Positions 9,225 to 18,430 of a DNA stretch of 64,000 nt are shown here, piece after piece. The first letter of the stretch is position 1, and each line of letters begins with the position of its first letter. Made by a program: the position numbers and the translations under genes. The notes below the pieces were generated by a model, which worked only from the letters and a program-made list of their open reading frames with translations, was not told the origin of the DNA and did no database searches. Source of the DNA: Rosettibacter sp037481715. Lineage in GTDB: Bacteria; Bacteroidota; Ignavibacteria; Ignavibacteriales; Melioribacteraceae. The DNA is taken from positions 682,001 to 746,000 of the forward strand of contig JBBFLD010000001.1 in NCBI GenBank assembly GCA_037481715.1. The letters are read 5' to 3'.

Positions 9225-11264
9225 TCATCTTGCGGTTGTACCTGGTGCAACTGAACTATCGATTTCGATTATCTTGACTTTTCCTTCTTCGTTTGAATCA
9301 ACAGCGAGTATCATCCCCTGAGAATCTAATCCAAATAATTTTGATGGTTTTAAGTTAGCAACAATCAAAACATTTTTCCCGATTAAATCTTCTGGTTCAT
9401 AGCTTTTTGCTATTCCTGCTACAACTTGTCTTTTCTCATTGCCCAAATCAAGTTGAAGCTTTAGAAGTTTATCGCTTTTCTTAACCTTTTCTGCTTCAAT
9501 AATTTTTGCAACCTTGAGTTTAATGCGTTTAAATTCTTCAATGGTTATCTCTTCATCTTTTTGAATTTCGGTTTCAACTGCTCCAAGTTTATTAATCTGC
9601 TCTTCTATTATTTTATCTTCAATTTTATTAAACAAAATTTCTGGAGGATTAAGTTTATGACCCTCTGTTAAATTTAATTTTCCTGATTCATTCCATTCAC
9701 ATTTTTCTGCATTCAGCATGTTAAATATTTTTGATGAAGTGAAAGGAATAACTGGCTCAAAAATTTCAGCGAGGGTATAAATTGTATTTAAGCAGAGGTT
9801 AATTGTAGTTGCACATCTTTCTTTATTTTGTTTTACTGTAATCCATGGTTCAGAGTCATTAAAATATTTATTCGCAGCTCGAGCAAGATTCATCATTTCG
9901 AAGACCGCATCTTTAATTTTAAAATGTTCAATAAGATTTCCAACTTTTTGAGGATATGATTTCAAAAGTTCAATCATGTTTTCATCAATTGGCTCCAATG
10001 TTCCAAGTTTAGGAACTTTTCCTTCAAAGTGCTTGAATGCAAATGTAAAAGTTCTATTGATAAAATTACCAAGAATATCAGCAAGTTCGCCGTTATTTCT
10101 TGCTTGAAATTCTTTCCAGTAAAAATCTGTATCTTTATTTTCAGGAAGATTAGCTGCAAGAGTATAACGAAGCGGGTCGGGAGGAAATATCTCCAGAAAA
10201 TCAATTACATCAATTCCCCAGCCTCGTGATTTTGAAAATTTTTTCCCTTCGAAATTCAAAAATTCATTTGCTGGAACATTTTGAGGAAGTATAAATTTAT
10301 CTTCATTAAAATCATTCCATGCCATCAACATAGCAGGAAATATAATTGTATGAAAAACAACATTATCTTTTCCGATAAATGCAATATACTTTGTATTTGA
10401 ATCCTGCCAGTATCTTCTCCATAATTCAGGGTCATTTCTTTTTTCAGAAAGTTCTTTGGTTGCAGAAATGTATCCAAGCACAGCTTCGAACCAAACATAT
10501 AAAACTTTTCCTTCGGCATTTGGGAGCGGAACTTTAATTCCCCAATCCAAATCTCTTGTTACTGCTCTGTCTCTTAAACCTTCGCTGAACCAGCCTTTAC
10601 AATATTGGAGCACATTTTCTTTCCATCCATATTTTTGATTCATTTCATCAATATATTTTTCAAGTCGTTCTTGAAATTTGCCTAATGGGAAATACCAATG
10701 AGAAGTTTCTTTGAGAACAGGGGTTTCACCGCTTATTTTGCTTTTTGGATTTTTTAATTCAGAAGGTTCATAAAGAGAACCACATTTTTCACATTCATCA
10801 CTTCTTGCTTCTTCATAACCGCAGCGGGGGCAGGTTCCTTCTACATATCTATCTGGTAAAAACATTTTAACTTTTTCATCATAAAACTGCATTGATTTTT
10901 TTTCTATCAACAATCCATTATCATAATAACACTTAAAAAATTCCTGGCCGGTTTTATGATGGATTGGAAGACTTGTTCTTGAATAAATGTCGAAACTCAT
11001 TCCAAATTTTTCAAAAGCTTTTTTATTGAGTTCATGGTATCTGTCAATTATAACTTTTGGATGAACTTTTTCTTTATCTGCTGTAATTGTAATTGGAACT
11101 CCATGTTCATCAGAACCGCAAATATATATTACATCATCGCCGTTAAGTCTTTTGTATCTCACATAAATATCTGCAGGCAAATAAGCTCCGCTTAAATGTC
11201 CAAGATGAATATTACCATTTGCATAAGGGAGTGCGGATGTTACAAGAACTTTTTCTTTAGCCAA
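9225..11264 (-). CDS. metG: Methionyl-tRNA synthetase
   Basis: A 679-residue class I synthetase that charges tRNA-Met. The HIGH motif is HLGH in ALPYANGNIHLGHLSG, four zinc-binding cysteines lie at 145, 148, 158 and 161 (CPRC and CEKC), and the KMSKS-type loop is KFSKS (342-346). A C-terminal EMAP-like tRNA-binding domain (about 575-679, RIKLKVAKIIEAEKV, KQVVAGIA-type core as RQVVAGIAKSYEPEDL) supports dimerisation and tRNA binding. Translation seems to start at TTG (11262-11264), as no ATG precedes the conserved ALPYANG segment. A weak GTGAG lies upstream. Confidence 0.95.
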   Translation of the reverse strand: MAKEKVLVTSALPYANGNIHLGHLSGAYLPADIYVRYKRLNGDDVIYICGSDEHGVPITITADKEKVHPKVIIDRYHELNKKAFEKFGMSFDIYSRTSLPIHHKTGQEFFKCYYDNGLLIEKKSMQFYDEKVKMFLPDRYVEGTCPRCGYEEARSDECEKCGSLYEPSELKNPKSKISGETPVLKETSHWYFPLGKFQERLEKYIDEMNQKYGWKENVLQYCKGWFSEGLRDRAVTRDLDWGIKVPLPNAEGKVLYVWFEAVLGYISATKELSEKRNDPELWRRYWQDSNTKYIAFIGKDNVVFHTIIFPAMLMAWNDFNEDKFILPQNVPANEFLNFEGKKFSKSRGWGIDVIDFLEIFPPDPLRYTLAANLPENKDTDFYWKEFQARNNGELADILGNFINRTFTFAFKHFEGKVPKLGTLEPIDENMIELLKSYPQKVGNLIEHFKIKDAVFEMMNLARAANKYFNDSEPWITVKQNKERCATTINLCLNTIYTLAEIFEPVIPFTSSKIFNMLNAEKCEWNESGKLNLTEGHKLNPPEILFNKIEDKIIEEQINKLGAVETEIQKDEEITIEEFKRIKLKVAKIIEAEKVKKSDKLLKLQLDLGNEKRQVVAGIAKSYEPEDLIGKNVLIVANLKPSKLFGLDSQGMILAVDSNEEGKVKIIEIDSSVAPGTTAR

Positions 11265-11455
11265 GTTTTACTCACTTTTTATTAATAATTGTTGACAAAT
11301 ATAAGAAAATTCTAAATTGGAATACTTAATTGTTTTTTAAAATTGAAGTTAGTCAAAATAAAATCTTACATCAGAAATTATTTTTATTAATTAGAAAAGA
11401 ATTTTTAATATTTTTTGCATAAAGAAAATTTCCAAAACAGACGAGGGATTATTAA

Positions 11456-11731
11456 ATGAAAAAATTAATGTCAACAATAATATTTGCATTAGTAGATATA
11501 GTTTGCTTTGTTCAGGGCGGTGTAATTTTAAGTTATGCTTTGCTTCATTTTCAATATAAAGTTGAAATTGCAAGAGGCGAAGGTTTTACTACTTCAGAAT
11601 TACAAAATGTTCCGGTTGCAATTGGAGGTTATTATTATTATTCAGAATCTTACATAAAAATTGCATTAATTGGAGTAGCATTAATAATCACTGGTTTTTT
11701 AATGCGAAGCTGGAGAAAAAGTTTTGAATAA
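11456..11731 (+). CDS. Small two-helix membrane protein, function unknown
   Basis: A 91-residue protein with two hydrophobic helices (about 5-30 and 66-86) separated by a polar loop that includes a run of tyrosines (GGYYYYSES). It starts at ATG after GAGGG. The C-terminus is basic (RSWRKSFE), suggesting a cytoplasmic end. It converges on mgtE with four bases between stops and stands alone upstream. I do not recognise a family. The good ribosome site and the hydrophobic pattern support it being a real gene. Confidence 0.6.
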   Translation: MKKLMSTIIFALVDIVCFVQGGVILSYALLHFQYKVEIARGEGFTTSELQNVPVAIGGYYYYSESYIKIALIGVALIITGFLMRSWRKSFE

Positions 11732-11735
11732 TTTT

Positions 11736-13118
11736 TTATTTGAGCAATGTTCCTTCCAGCATCATATGAGCTACAGAGAAATAAATTATAATTCCAGTAA
11801 CATCAACAAGAGTTGCTACAAATGGAGCTGAGGATGTAGCCGGGTCAAATCCGAGTTTTTTGAGAATAAAAGGAAGCATTGAACCCATAAGACTTCCCCA
11901 GCAAACCACCCCAATCAAAGCAGTAGCCACAGTCATCCCAATTAAAAACCAGTGTTCTCCATAAACTCCGCTGATAAGTTGCCATATAGAAATTCTTAGA
12001 AAACCAATTAATGCTAAAATTACACCAAGTATTAAACCTGTTAGTATTTCTCTTCTGAATACAAAGAACCAATCTTTAAGCGAAAGTTCATTTAATGCGA
12101 GAGAACGAATAATCAAAGTAGATGCCTGCGAACCAGAATTGCCGCCACTCGAAATTATAAGTGGAACAAACAAAGCAAGAACAACAGCCTGACTAATTTC
12201 ATTTTCGAAATAGCCCATTGCTGTGGCAGTAAACATTTCACTTATGAATAAAATACTCAGCCAGCCTGCTCTCTTTTTTATCATTTGAAATATTGATGTG
12301 TGAGGATAAGGTTCTTCGAATGCTTGAACTGCTGCAATTTTCTGAATGTCTTCTGTAGTTTCTTCTTCTGCTATATCAAGGACATCATCAACAGTTACGA
12401 TTCCAACCAACACACCAGAACTATCTGTAACAGGTAAAGCAGTTCTATCATATTTTTTAAAAATTTCTATTGCAGATTCCTGATCATCATTTACTTTTAA
12501 TGAAACAAAATTTCCATCCATTAAATCTCTTATCATTGTATCTGGTGATGCAAGCAAAATATCTCTAATTCTAATATCATCTATAAGTTTTCCATATTCG
12601 TCTACAACAAAAAGAATATTCAAAGTTTCTTTATCCTGACCATATTTTCGAATATAATCCAGTGTATCCTGAACAGTCCAATATTCTTTAATGGCAATAT
12701 AATCAGGCGTCATCAAACGCCCGATACTGTTTTCAGGATAGCCTAATAACTGTTGAGCAATTTTTCTTTCATCAAAGGAAAGATAATTTAATAACTGCTT
12801 TACAACATTTGGGGGCATTTCCTCAAAAAGTGCGGTTCGGTCATCGGGCGACATCTCGTTGAGCAGCTCTGATATTTTTTCATGACCCATTGAGTGAATT
12901 AGTTCTACCTGTGTGTCATAATCCAGATATTCAAAAACATCTGCAGCTAATTCTTTGGGAAGTAATCGAAAAAGCAAAACTCTTTCATTTTCGTTAAGTG
13001 TTAAAAGTAAATCCGCTATGTCGGTTGGAGTCCAATCAATCAAAATTTCCTTAAGCTCAATGAATTGTTTATTCTGGATTAATTCTTTGATTTCAGGGCT
13101 GATTAGCATGCTCAGCAT
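11736..13118 (-). CDS. mgtE: MgtE magnesium channel
   Basis: A 460-residue MgtE-type Mg2+ channel. It has the N-terminal superhelical MgtE_N domain (about 20-130, with ADVFEYLDYDTQVELI and DDRTALFEEMPP), a CBS-domain pair (about 130-260, with GRLMTPDY and DGNFVSLKVNDD), and a five-helix membrane domain (about 285-455, with SGGNSGSQASTLIIRSLAL). The cytosolic domains sense Mg2+ and close the pore. The ATG at 13118 is preceded by an unusually strong ribosome site (AAGGAGGTG, six bases off), which decides the start over the nearby in-frame ATG at 13109. Confidence 0.95.
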   Translation of the reverse strand: MLSMLISPEIKELIQNKQFIELKEILIDWTPTDIADLLLTLNENERVLLFRLLPKELAADVFEYLDYDTQVELIHSMGHEKISELLNEMSPDDRTALFEEMPPNVVKQLLNYLSFDERKIAQQLLGYPENSIGRLMTPDYIAIKEYWTVQDTLDYIRKYGQDKETLNILFVVDEYGKLIDDIRIRDILLASPDTMIRDLMDGNFVSLKVNDDQESAIEIFKKYDRTALPVTDSSGVLVGIVTVDDVLDIAEEETTEDIQKIAAVQAFEEPYPHTSIFQMIKKRAGWLSILFISEMFTATAMGYFENEISQAVVLALFVPLIISSGGNSGSQASTLIIRSLALNELSLKDWFFVFRREILTGLILGVILALIGFLRISIWQLISGVYGEHWFLIGMTVATALIGVVCWGSLMGSMLPFILKKLGFDPATSSAPFVATLVDVTGIIIYFSVAHMMLEGTLLK

Positions 13119-13300
13119 CAGGCACCTCCTTTTTGAGGATGATGTAAAAGGATTGATTAAATTAGGTTTGCAAATTTACTATTTAATATTGAATTCTCAA
13201 TAAGCTTAAAAAAATTTCCCAAAAAAATTTTTCTTTATCGAATGAGATTTAGTATTCGATTTATTAATTATTTCTTATCGCTATTTTTTTTCTGAAATAA

Positions 13301-14221
13301 TTACAAGTTCAATTCCTTTTTCATAAGTTCGAATGATTCTTCATATTCATGCGGCTTGTAATCAAGTTCAACCATTGCTTTCAAAATTATCAAACCTGAT
13401 TTTAATGGACGGTGTGCTGCTTGATTTAAGTCTTTTGTTAATACTGGTTTTATTAATTTTTTATTTAAGTCAAAGTAATCTGCAATCTTTAATGTGAAAT
13501 CATATCGAGAAATAATTTCTTTTCCAGCAATATTATAAATTCCTTCTTTCTTGAATAAAATAATTTTATGAATTGCATCAACAAGGTCATCAATATATGT
13601 TGGGTTATTAAATTGGTCAGTTACAATTTTTATTTCCTCACCTGAACGAAGGGAATTAATAACCCATTTAACAAAATCGGGTCTGCCATATTTAGCTGGA
13701 CCATATAAAACATTTGTTCTGATAATTGTATAACGAACACCGCTTGTTCTAATTGAATTTTCGCCTGCTAATTTTGTTCTTCCGTAATAACTAATGGGAC
13801 ATGGTTTATCGTTTTCTGTGTAAGGTCCCTTTTTGCCGTCAAAAATATAATCAGTTGAGATATGAATCATGTGCGCATCAATCGTCCATGAATATAGGGC
13901 AATATTTTCAACACCATTAACATTAATTTTCCAGGCTAATTCTCTTTCATACTCTGCTTTGTCAACATTAGTATAAGCTGCTGCATTAATTACAAAATCT
14001 GGGAAAAAATTTAGTATAAGATTTCTCACTTCATTTTTCTTTGTTATATCAACACTTTTATAATCAACACCTTGAACAAAAGATTCTGGTTCTGCAGAAG
14101 CGCACATTAATTCATAATTATTTGTGCTGGAAAAATATTCTGCAAGTCTTTGTCCCAGCATCCCATTTGAGCCGATTATAAGTATTCTTGTTCTAATTAA
14201 GTTACCACTTAACATATTCAC
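13301..14221 (-). CDS. RmlD-family dTDP-4-dehydrorhamnose reductase-like enzyme
   Basis: A 306-residue extended short-chain dehydrogenase of the RmlD family. NAD(P)-binding GSNGMLGQ is at 17-24, the family segment AAAYTNVDKAE at 80-90, STDYIFDG at 122-129, and the catalytic YGRTK at Tyr146-Lys150. RmlD completes dTDP-L-rhamnose synthesis, and an RmlC-like epimerase is encoded at 17867-18421, but the rmlA and rmlB partners are not in the window, so the exact sugar is uncertain. Its start overlaps the end of the PfkB-like gene by 20 bases, indicating co-translation. Confidence 0.82.
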   Translation of the reverse strand: MNMLSGNLIRTRILIIGSNGMLGQRLAEYFSSTNNYELMCASAEPESFVQGVDYKSVDITKKNEVRNLILNFFPDFVINAAAYTNVDKAEYERELAWKINVNGVENIALYSWTIDAHMIHISTDYIFDGKKGPYTENDKPCPISYYGRTKLAGENSIRTSGVRYTIIRTNVLYGPAKYGRPDFVKWVINSLRSGEEIKIVTDQFNNPTYIDDLVDAIHKIILFKKEGIYNIAGKEIISRYDFTLKIADYFDLNKKLIKPVLTKDLNQAAHRPLKSGLIILKAMVELDYKPHEYEESFELMKKELNL

Positions 14222-15077
14222 TCAGCCATTCTTCAATATTGTTTGATGAAACAGATTTTGCAGCAATTTTATTTGCAGTTCTTAAAGAAATTAATAAGTC
14301 TTTAGTGCTAAGATATGTATAAAAGAAGACCGAGCCAAAAATATCTCCACAGCCAATTTTATTTTTTGCCACAACTTTTTCTGCAGGGACATACAAGCTC
14401 TTAACATTTTCATCTTCCATGAAAAAAACTTCTGCACCTTTATTTCCTTTTGTAAGAATTAAAATTTTGGGACCACATTTCAAAACATTTTCAATTATAA
14501 TTTTTTCATCATTGTAATTAAAAATTGTTTTCAGTTCACTTTCGTTACATTGAACTATATCAATATTCGAAAGCCAATTTTCCACATCTGTAATTTCTCT
14601 AAATTCTCGTTTCAAATTTTCATCAACTCCACGAGATAATGTATGAACATCAAAGTAAATTAAGCCAGAATAATTTTTGCGAATAAATTTTAACTGTTCA
14701 ATTGAAATATCAAAGCCGGTAATCATGTTTATTAAAATTCCATCAAATATTGACCAATCATTAATTTTATCAATTGTCAACGAAGTAGAAATGTTTTTAT
14801 AAAACTCATCTCGTTCTTTATCTTCATAAATTTTTAGAAATACTTCTGGCATATCCTTAAGCTGAATGAGAAAATCAAGTGAACATTTTGAATATAATTT
14901 TTCAAAATATTTTGATGCATCTTTATTCATTCCAGTTAGTAAAAAGATTTTATCATTTTCATTTTTCACATACAACATTCCTGATGCAGAATAAAAAATT
15001 CCGCCGGGTTTAATTATTTCTCTACCAGCAATTTCTATATGGTCGATAATTGAATGTCCGATTAATAAAATATTCAT
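14202..15077 (-). CDS. PfkB-family sugar or nucleoside kinase
   Basis: A 291-residue ribokinase-like kinase. The C-terminal signature NKIGCGDIFG (about 239-248) carries the anion hole and the catalytic Asp245; LTKGNKGAEVFF is the usual ATP-site strand. The N-terminal PfkB motif is weaker (IKPGGIFYSASGMLYV). Substrate cannot be told from sequence; closeness to an RmlD-type gene and to bshA suggests carbohydrate metabolism. It is divergent from bshA with 88 bp between them, and its end overlaps the RmlD-like gene. Confidence 0.75.
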   Translation of the reverse strand: MNILLIGHSIIDHIEIAGREIIKPGGIFYSASGMLYVKNENDKIFLLTGMNKDASKYFEKLYSKCSLDFLIQLKDMPEVFLKIYEDKERDEFYKNISTSLTIDKINDWSIFDGILINMITGFDISIEQLKFIRKNYSGLIYFDVHTLSRGVDENLKREFREITDVENWLSNIDIVQCNESELKTIFNYNDEKIIIENVLKCGPKILILTKGNKGAEVFFMEDENVKSLYVPAEKVVAKNKIGCGDIFGSVFFYTYLSTKDLLISLRTANKIAAKSVSSNNIEEWLSEYVKW

Positions 15078-15165
15078 ATTAAAATTGATATATTATGAAC
15101 TAAAGATTAATGGTTTCATGTTTAATTCAAAAATAAATAAGATTGAATAAAAAAGGTTACAAAAA

Positions 15166-16293
15166 ATGAAAATAGGAATTACATGTTACCCAACATATGG
15201 AGGAAGTGGAGTAGTAGCAACTGAACTTGGACTGGCTCTTGCTTCGTTAGGTCATCAAGTTCATTTTATCAGTTATGCAATTCCGCACAGATTAACTCAC
15301 TTTGTTGAAAATGTTTTTTTCCACGAAGTTGAAATAGCAAGTTACCCATTGTTTGAACATTCATTATATGGGCTTTCATTAACAAGCAAGATGCTTGAAG
15401 TAATTGAATACGAGCAATTAGATTTAATGCATGTTCATTATGCAATTCCTCATGCTGTAAGTGCATATCTTGCCAAACAAATCCGCAAAAAAGTAAATAA
15501 AGATATAAAGTTTATAACTACACTTCATGGAACCGACATTACACTTATGGGTCTTGAACCTTCATTTATGCCGCTCGTAAAATTCAGTATTGAAGAAAGT
15601 GACGGTGTAACTGCTGTATCAAGATTCTTAAAAGAGAAAACTTTGATAAATTTCAACATCAACAAAGAAATTGAAGTTATTTACAATTTCATCGATACAG
15701 AAAAATATAAACCATTCGACAATAAACCATACCGAGAAAAATTAGCATCGCATGGAGAAAAAATTTTAATACATACTTCAAATTTCAGAACAGTTAAAAG
15801 AGTCCCCGACACAATAAGAATACTTCAAAAAGTAAAAAAAGAATTGCCGGCAAAATTAGTTCTTGTTGGCGATGGACCTGACAGGTCAGAATGCGAGAGG
15901 CTTGCAAGGGAATTGGATTTACAAAAAGATGTAATATTTCTTGGAAAGCAAGATGGTTTGCCGGAAATCCTAAATGCTGCAGACATTTTCTTAATGCCTT
16001 CACAATCAGAAAGTTTTGGATTATCGGCACTCGAAGCAATGGCTTGCGGAATTCCAGTTGTAAGTTCTTCTGTTGGCGGTCTGCCTGAATTAATAATTCA
16101 TAATGAAACTGGTTATATCGCAGAAATTGGAGATATTGACCGAATGGCAAAATATGTTATTGATTTACTAACTAATGAGAAGAAGTATGCTATATTTTCA
16201 AGGAATTCAAGAGAAAGAGCAGTAAAATATTTCGACAAAAATTTAATTGTTCCAAAGTATATCGAATACTACGAAAAAATTATCAATTCATAA
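15166..16293 (+). CDS. bshA: BshA, N-acetyl-alpha-D-glucosaminyl L-malate synthase
   Basis: A 375-residue GT4 glycosyltransferase with the highly conserved BshA opening MKIGITCYPTYGGSGVVATE. It joins UDP-GlcNAc to L-malate, the first step of bacillithiol, the low-molecular-weight thiol of Firmicutes and Bacteroidota-group bacteria. Further support: FITTLHGTDITLMG (about 121-134), the donor-binding region with GDGPDRSECE, and the EX7E-type segment ESFGLSALEAMACGIPVVSS. Length matches BshA. The gene is alone on the plus strand, with the tandem repeat at 16363-16507 downstream. bshB and bshC are not in the window. Confidence 0.93.
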   Translation: MKIGITCYPTYGGSGVVATELGLALASLGHQVHFISYAIPHRLTHFVENVFFHEVEIASYPLFEHSLYGLSLTSKMLEVIEYEQLDLMHVHYAIPHAVSAYLAKQIRKKVNKDIKFITTLHGTDITLMGLEPSFMPLVKFSIEESDGVTAVSRFLKEKTLINFNINKEIEVIYNFIDTEKYKPFDNKPYREKLASHGEKILIHTSNFRTVKRVPDTIRILQKVKKELPAKLVLVGDGPDRSECERLARELDLQKDVIFLGKQDGLPEILNAADIFLMPSQSESFGLSALEAMACGIPVVSSSVGGLPELIIHNETGYIAEIGDIDRMAKYVIDLLTNEKKYAIFSRNSRERAVKYFDKNLIVPKYIEYYEKIINS

Positions 16294-16362
16294 AAAGATT
16301 CTTATTTAGTTTGAGTAATATACTGATGATAAGCAAATATTTGTTGTTATTTTTTTGTTCAT

Positions 16363-16507
16363 TTATTAAGCACGAAACTTCGTTTCGTGTTACAAGTTTA
16401 TGCTGATATACTAATCCATTTTATTAAGCCGAAATTTCATTTCGTGTTACAAGTTTATGCTGATATACTAATCCATTTTATTAAGCCGAAATTTCATTTC
16501 GTGTTAC
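16363..16507. repeat. 57-bp tandem repeat, two and a half copies, each with a small hairpin
   Basis: Two full units (16363-16420 and 16421-16477) and a partial third (16478-16507) share the core TGTTACAAGTTTATGCTGAT and the leader TTATTAAGC. Each unit contains a three-base-loop hairpin: CACGAAAC/GTTTCGTG at 16371-16389 (8 bp), then CGAAAT/ATTTCG at 16430-16444 and 16487-16501. In the later copies both arms changed together (C to T and G to A), which keeps pairing. The array fills the space between convergent bshA and ugd and ends five bases before the ugd stop. Confidence 0.9.
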
Positions 16508-16511
16508 GAAA

Positions 16512-17840
16512 TTACAAACCAACTGGCCTTCTTCCAATGCTGTAATATGTAAATCCCATTTCTATCATTTTATTCAGGTCGAAAATATTTCTTCCATCAA
16601 AAATAAGTTTTGATTTAAGCATGGATTTTATTTTATCAAAATCTGGATTTCTAAATTCATTCCATTCAGTTAATATAAGAAGAGCATCAGCATTTTCTAA
16701 TACTTTATATTGTTCATCTGCATATTCAAGAATATTGCCGAGATAATATTTTGCATTTTCATTTGCAGCAGGGTCATAGCTTTTTACTTTAGCTCCGAGT
16801 TCTACAAGTTTTTTAATTATTGCAATTGATGGGGCTTCGCGCATATCATCAGTATTTGGTTTGAATGCAAGTCCCCACACACCAAAAGTTTTTCCTTTGA
16901 TATCATTATTAAAATGACTTAGAATTTTTTTAACAAGAATAAGTTTTTGATTATTATTTACTTCATCTACAACTTTCAAAATTTTTATTGGAGAACCTTT
17001 TTCTTCCGAAGTTTTTATTAATGCTTTCACATCTTTAGGAAAACATGAACCACCATAACCAATGCCAGGGAAAAGAAATCTTTTTCCAATTCTTGAATCG
17101 GCGCCCATTGCTTTACGAACTAAATCTACATTTGCTCCAACAGCTTCGCAGAAATTAGCAATTTCATTCATAAAAGTAATTCTCATTGCTAAATATGAAT
17201 TTGCAGCATACTTTGTAACTTCTGCACTCTCAGGGTCCATGTCATAAATTGGATTACCCTGACGAACAAATGGTTCATAAAGTTCATGAAGTTTTTCAAA
17301 AACTTTTTGACTTCTTGCACCAATTACAATTCTATCGGGTTTCATAAAATCTTCTACCGCAAAACCTTCCCGCAAAAACTCTGGATTCGAAACCACTTCA
17401 AAATTTTTCAATCCATATTTTTGTAAAATTTTTGTTACTTCGTTAGAAGTTCCAACTGGAACTGTGCTTTTGTTGACAATAATCTTAAGGTCTTCTGAAT
17501 TTTCTTCTTTCAAAATCTTACCAATCTCTTCAGCAACTCCAAAAACATATTTCAAATCGGCTGAACCATCATCATCCTGTGGAGTTGGCAGACACAAAAA
17601 TATTACTTCAGATTCAAGAACAGCTTTTTTTAAATCATCAGTAAAAATTAATCTTTGTTTTTCAATATTTCGATGAAACAAAATTTCTAAGCCAGGTTCA
17701 TAAATTGGTATGATTTTATTTTTTAGTTTCTCCAGTTTTTCTTGATTATTATCAACACAAATTACTCTGTTTCCCATTTCTGCGAAACATGTTCCGCTGA
17801 CTAATCCAACATAGCCAGTTCCAATTACAGAAAGTTCCAT
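16512..17840 (-). CDS. ugd: UDP-glucose 6-dehydrogenase
   Basis: A 442-residue nucleotide-sugar dehydrogenase oxidising UDP-glucose to UDP-glucuronate with two NAD+. Visible are the N-terminal Rossmann motif GTGYVGLVSGTCFAEMG, the segment NKSTVPVGT, substrate-binding NPEFLREG, and the catalytic cysteine in GYGGSCFPKD (Cys266). The C-terminal NAD-domain segment GLAFKPNTDDMREAP is typical. Family length is normal. It lies 26 bp after the rmlC-like gene in a run galE, rmlC-like, ugd, so it probably feeds surface polysaccharide synthesis. Confidence 0.95.
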   Translation of the reverse strand: MELSVIGTGYVGLVSGTCFAEMGNRVICVDNNQEKLEKLKNKIIPIYEPGLEILFHRNIEKQRLIFTDDLKKAVLESEVIFLCLPTPQDDDGSADLKYVFGVAEEIGKILKEENSEDLKIIVNKSTVPVGTSNEVTKILQKYGLKNFEVVSNPEFLREGFAVEDFMKPDRIVIGARSQKVFEKLHELYEPFVRQGNPIYDMDPESAEVTKYAANSYLAMRITFMNEIANFCEAVGANVDLVRKAMGADSRIGKRFLFPGIGYGGSCFPKDVKALIKTSEEKGSPIKILKVVDEVNNNQKLILVKKILSHFNNDIKGKTFGVWGLAFKPNTDDMREAPSIAIIKKLVELGAKVKSYDPAANENAKYYLGNILEYADEQYKVLENADALLILTEWNEFRNPDFDKIKSMLKSKLIFDGRNIFDLNKMIEMGFTYYSIGRRPVGL

Positions 17841-17866
17841 TGGTTTTCCCTCGAATTTATTTTTAC

Positions 17867-18421
17867 TTATGAATTAAACAAAAAATCTTTGTCGATATCT
17901 TTAAATCTTTTTAATGATAAATCTTTTTGAGAGACAATAGGATTTTCAACATTCCATTTAATGTTCAAATCAGAATCGTTATATAAAATCCCTCTTTCAA
18001 AATCCTTATTATAAAATTGAGTGCATTTATAACAAAAAATTGCTTCATCAGATAAAACAGAAAAACCATGTGCAAATCCGGGTGGTATCCACAGCTGAAA
18101 TTTATTTTCGTCGCTTAATTCACAGGAAAAATATTTTCCAAAAGTTGGCGAACCAAAACGAATATCAACAGCAACATCTAAAACTTTTCCTTTTATTACA
18201 AAACACAATTTACCTTGAGCAAAATTTCCAATCTGATAATGAAGCCCGCGAATAGTCCCCTTTTTTGATTTTGAAATATTATCTTGAACAAAATTAAAAT
18301 TAATGCCAAGCTCTGAATATTTTTTTTGATTAAATGATTCAAAGAAAAAACCTCTGTCGTCAAAATAAACATCGGGTTTAATAATTAATAAACCATCAAT
18401 GAAAGTTTTTTCTGTTGTCAA
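17867..18421 (-). CDS. rmlC: dTDP-4-dehydrorhamnose 3,5-epimerase family protein
   Basis: A 184-residue RmlC-type cupin epimerase. The segment FVQDNISKSKKGTIRGLHYQ contains the conserved catalytic histidine (His61), followed by GKVLDVAVDIRFGSPTFGK and WIPPGFAHGFSVLSDEAIF, with the conserved tyrosine region FCYKCTQFYN. It acts on dTDP-4-keto-6-deoxyglucose in dTDP-rhamnose synthesis, and the RmlD-like enzyme at 13301-14221 could act next. It follows galE by nine bases. Confidence 0.9.
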   Translation of the reverse strand: MTTEKTFIDGLLIIKPDVYFDDRGFFFESFNQKKYSELGINFNFVQDNISKSKKGTIRGLHYQIGNFAQGKLCFVIKGKVLDVAVDIRFGSPTFGKYFSCELSDENKFQLWIPPGFAHGFSVLSDEAIFCYKCTQFYNKDFERGILYNDSDLNIKWNVENPIVSQKDLSLKRFKDIDKDFLFNS

Positions 18422-18430
18422 ATTACCCTC

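Noticed and set aside
16363..16507. CRISPR array in the 57-bp repeat region
   Set aside because: The entire unit is repeated, with no unique spacers, and only two and a half copies exist.
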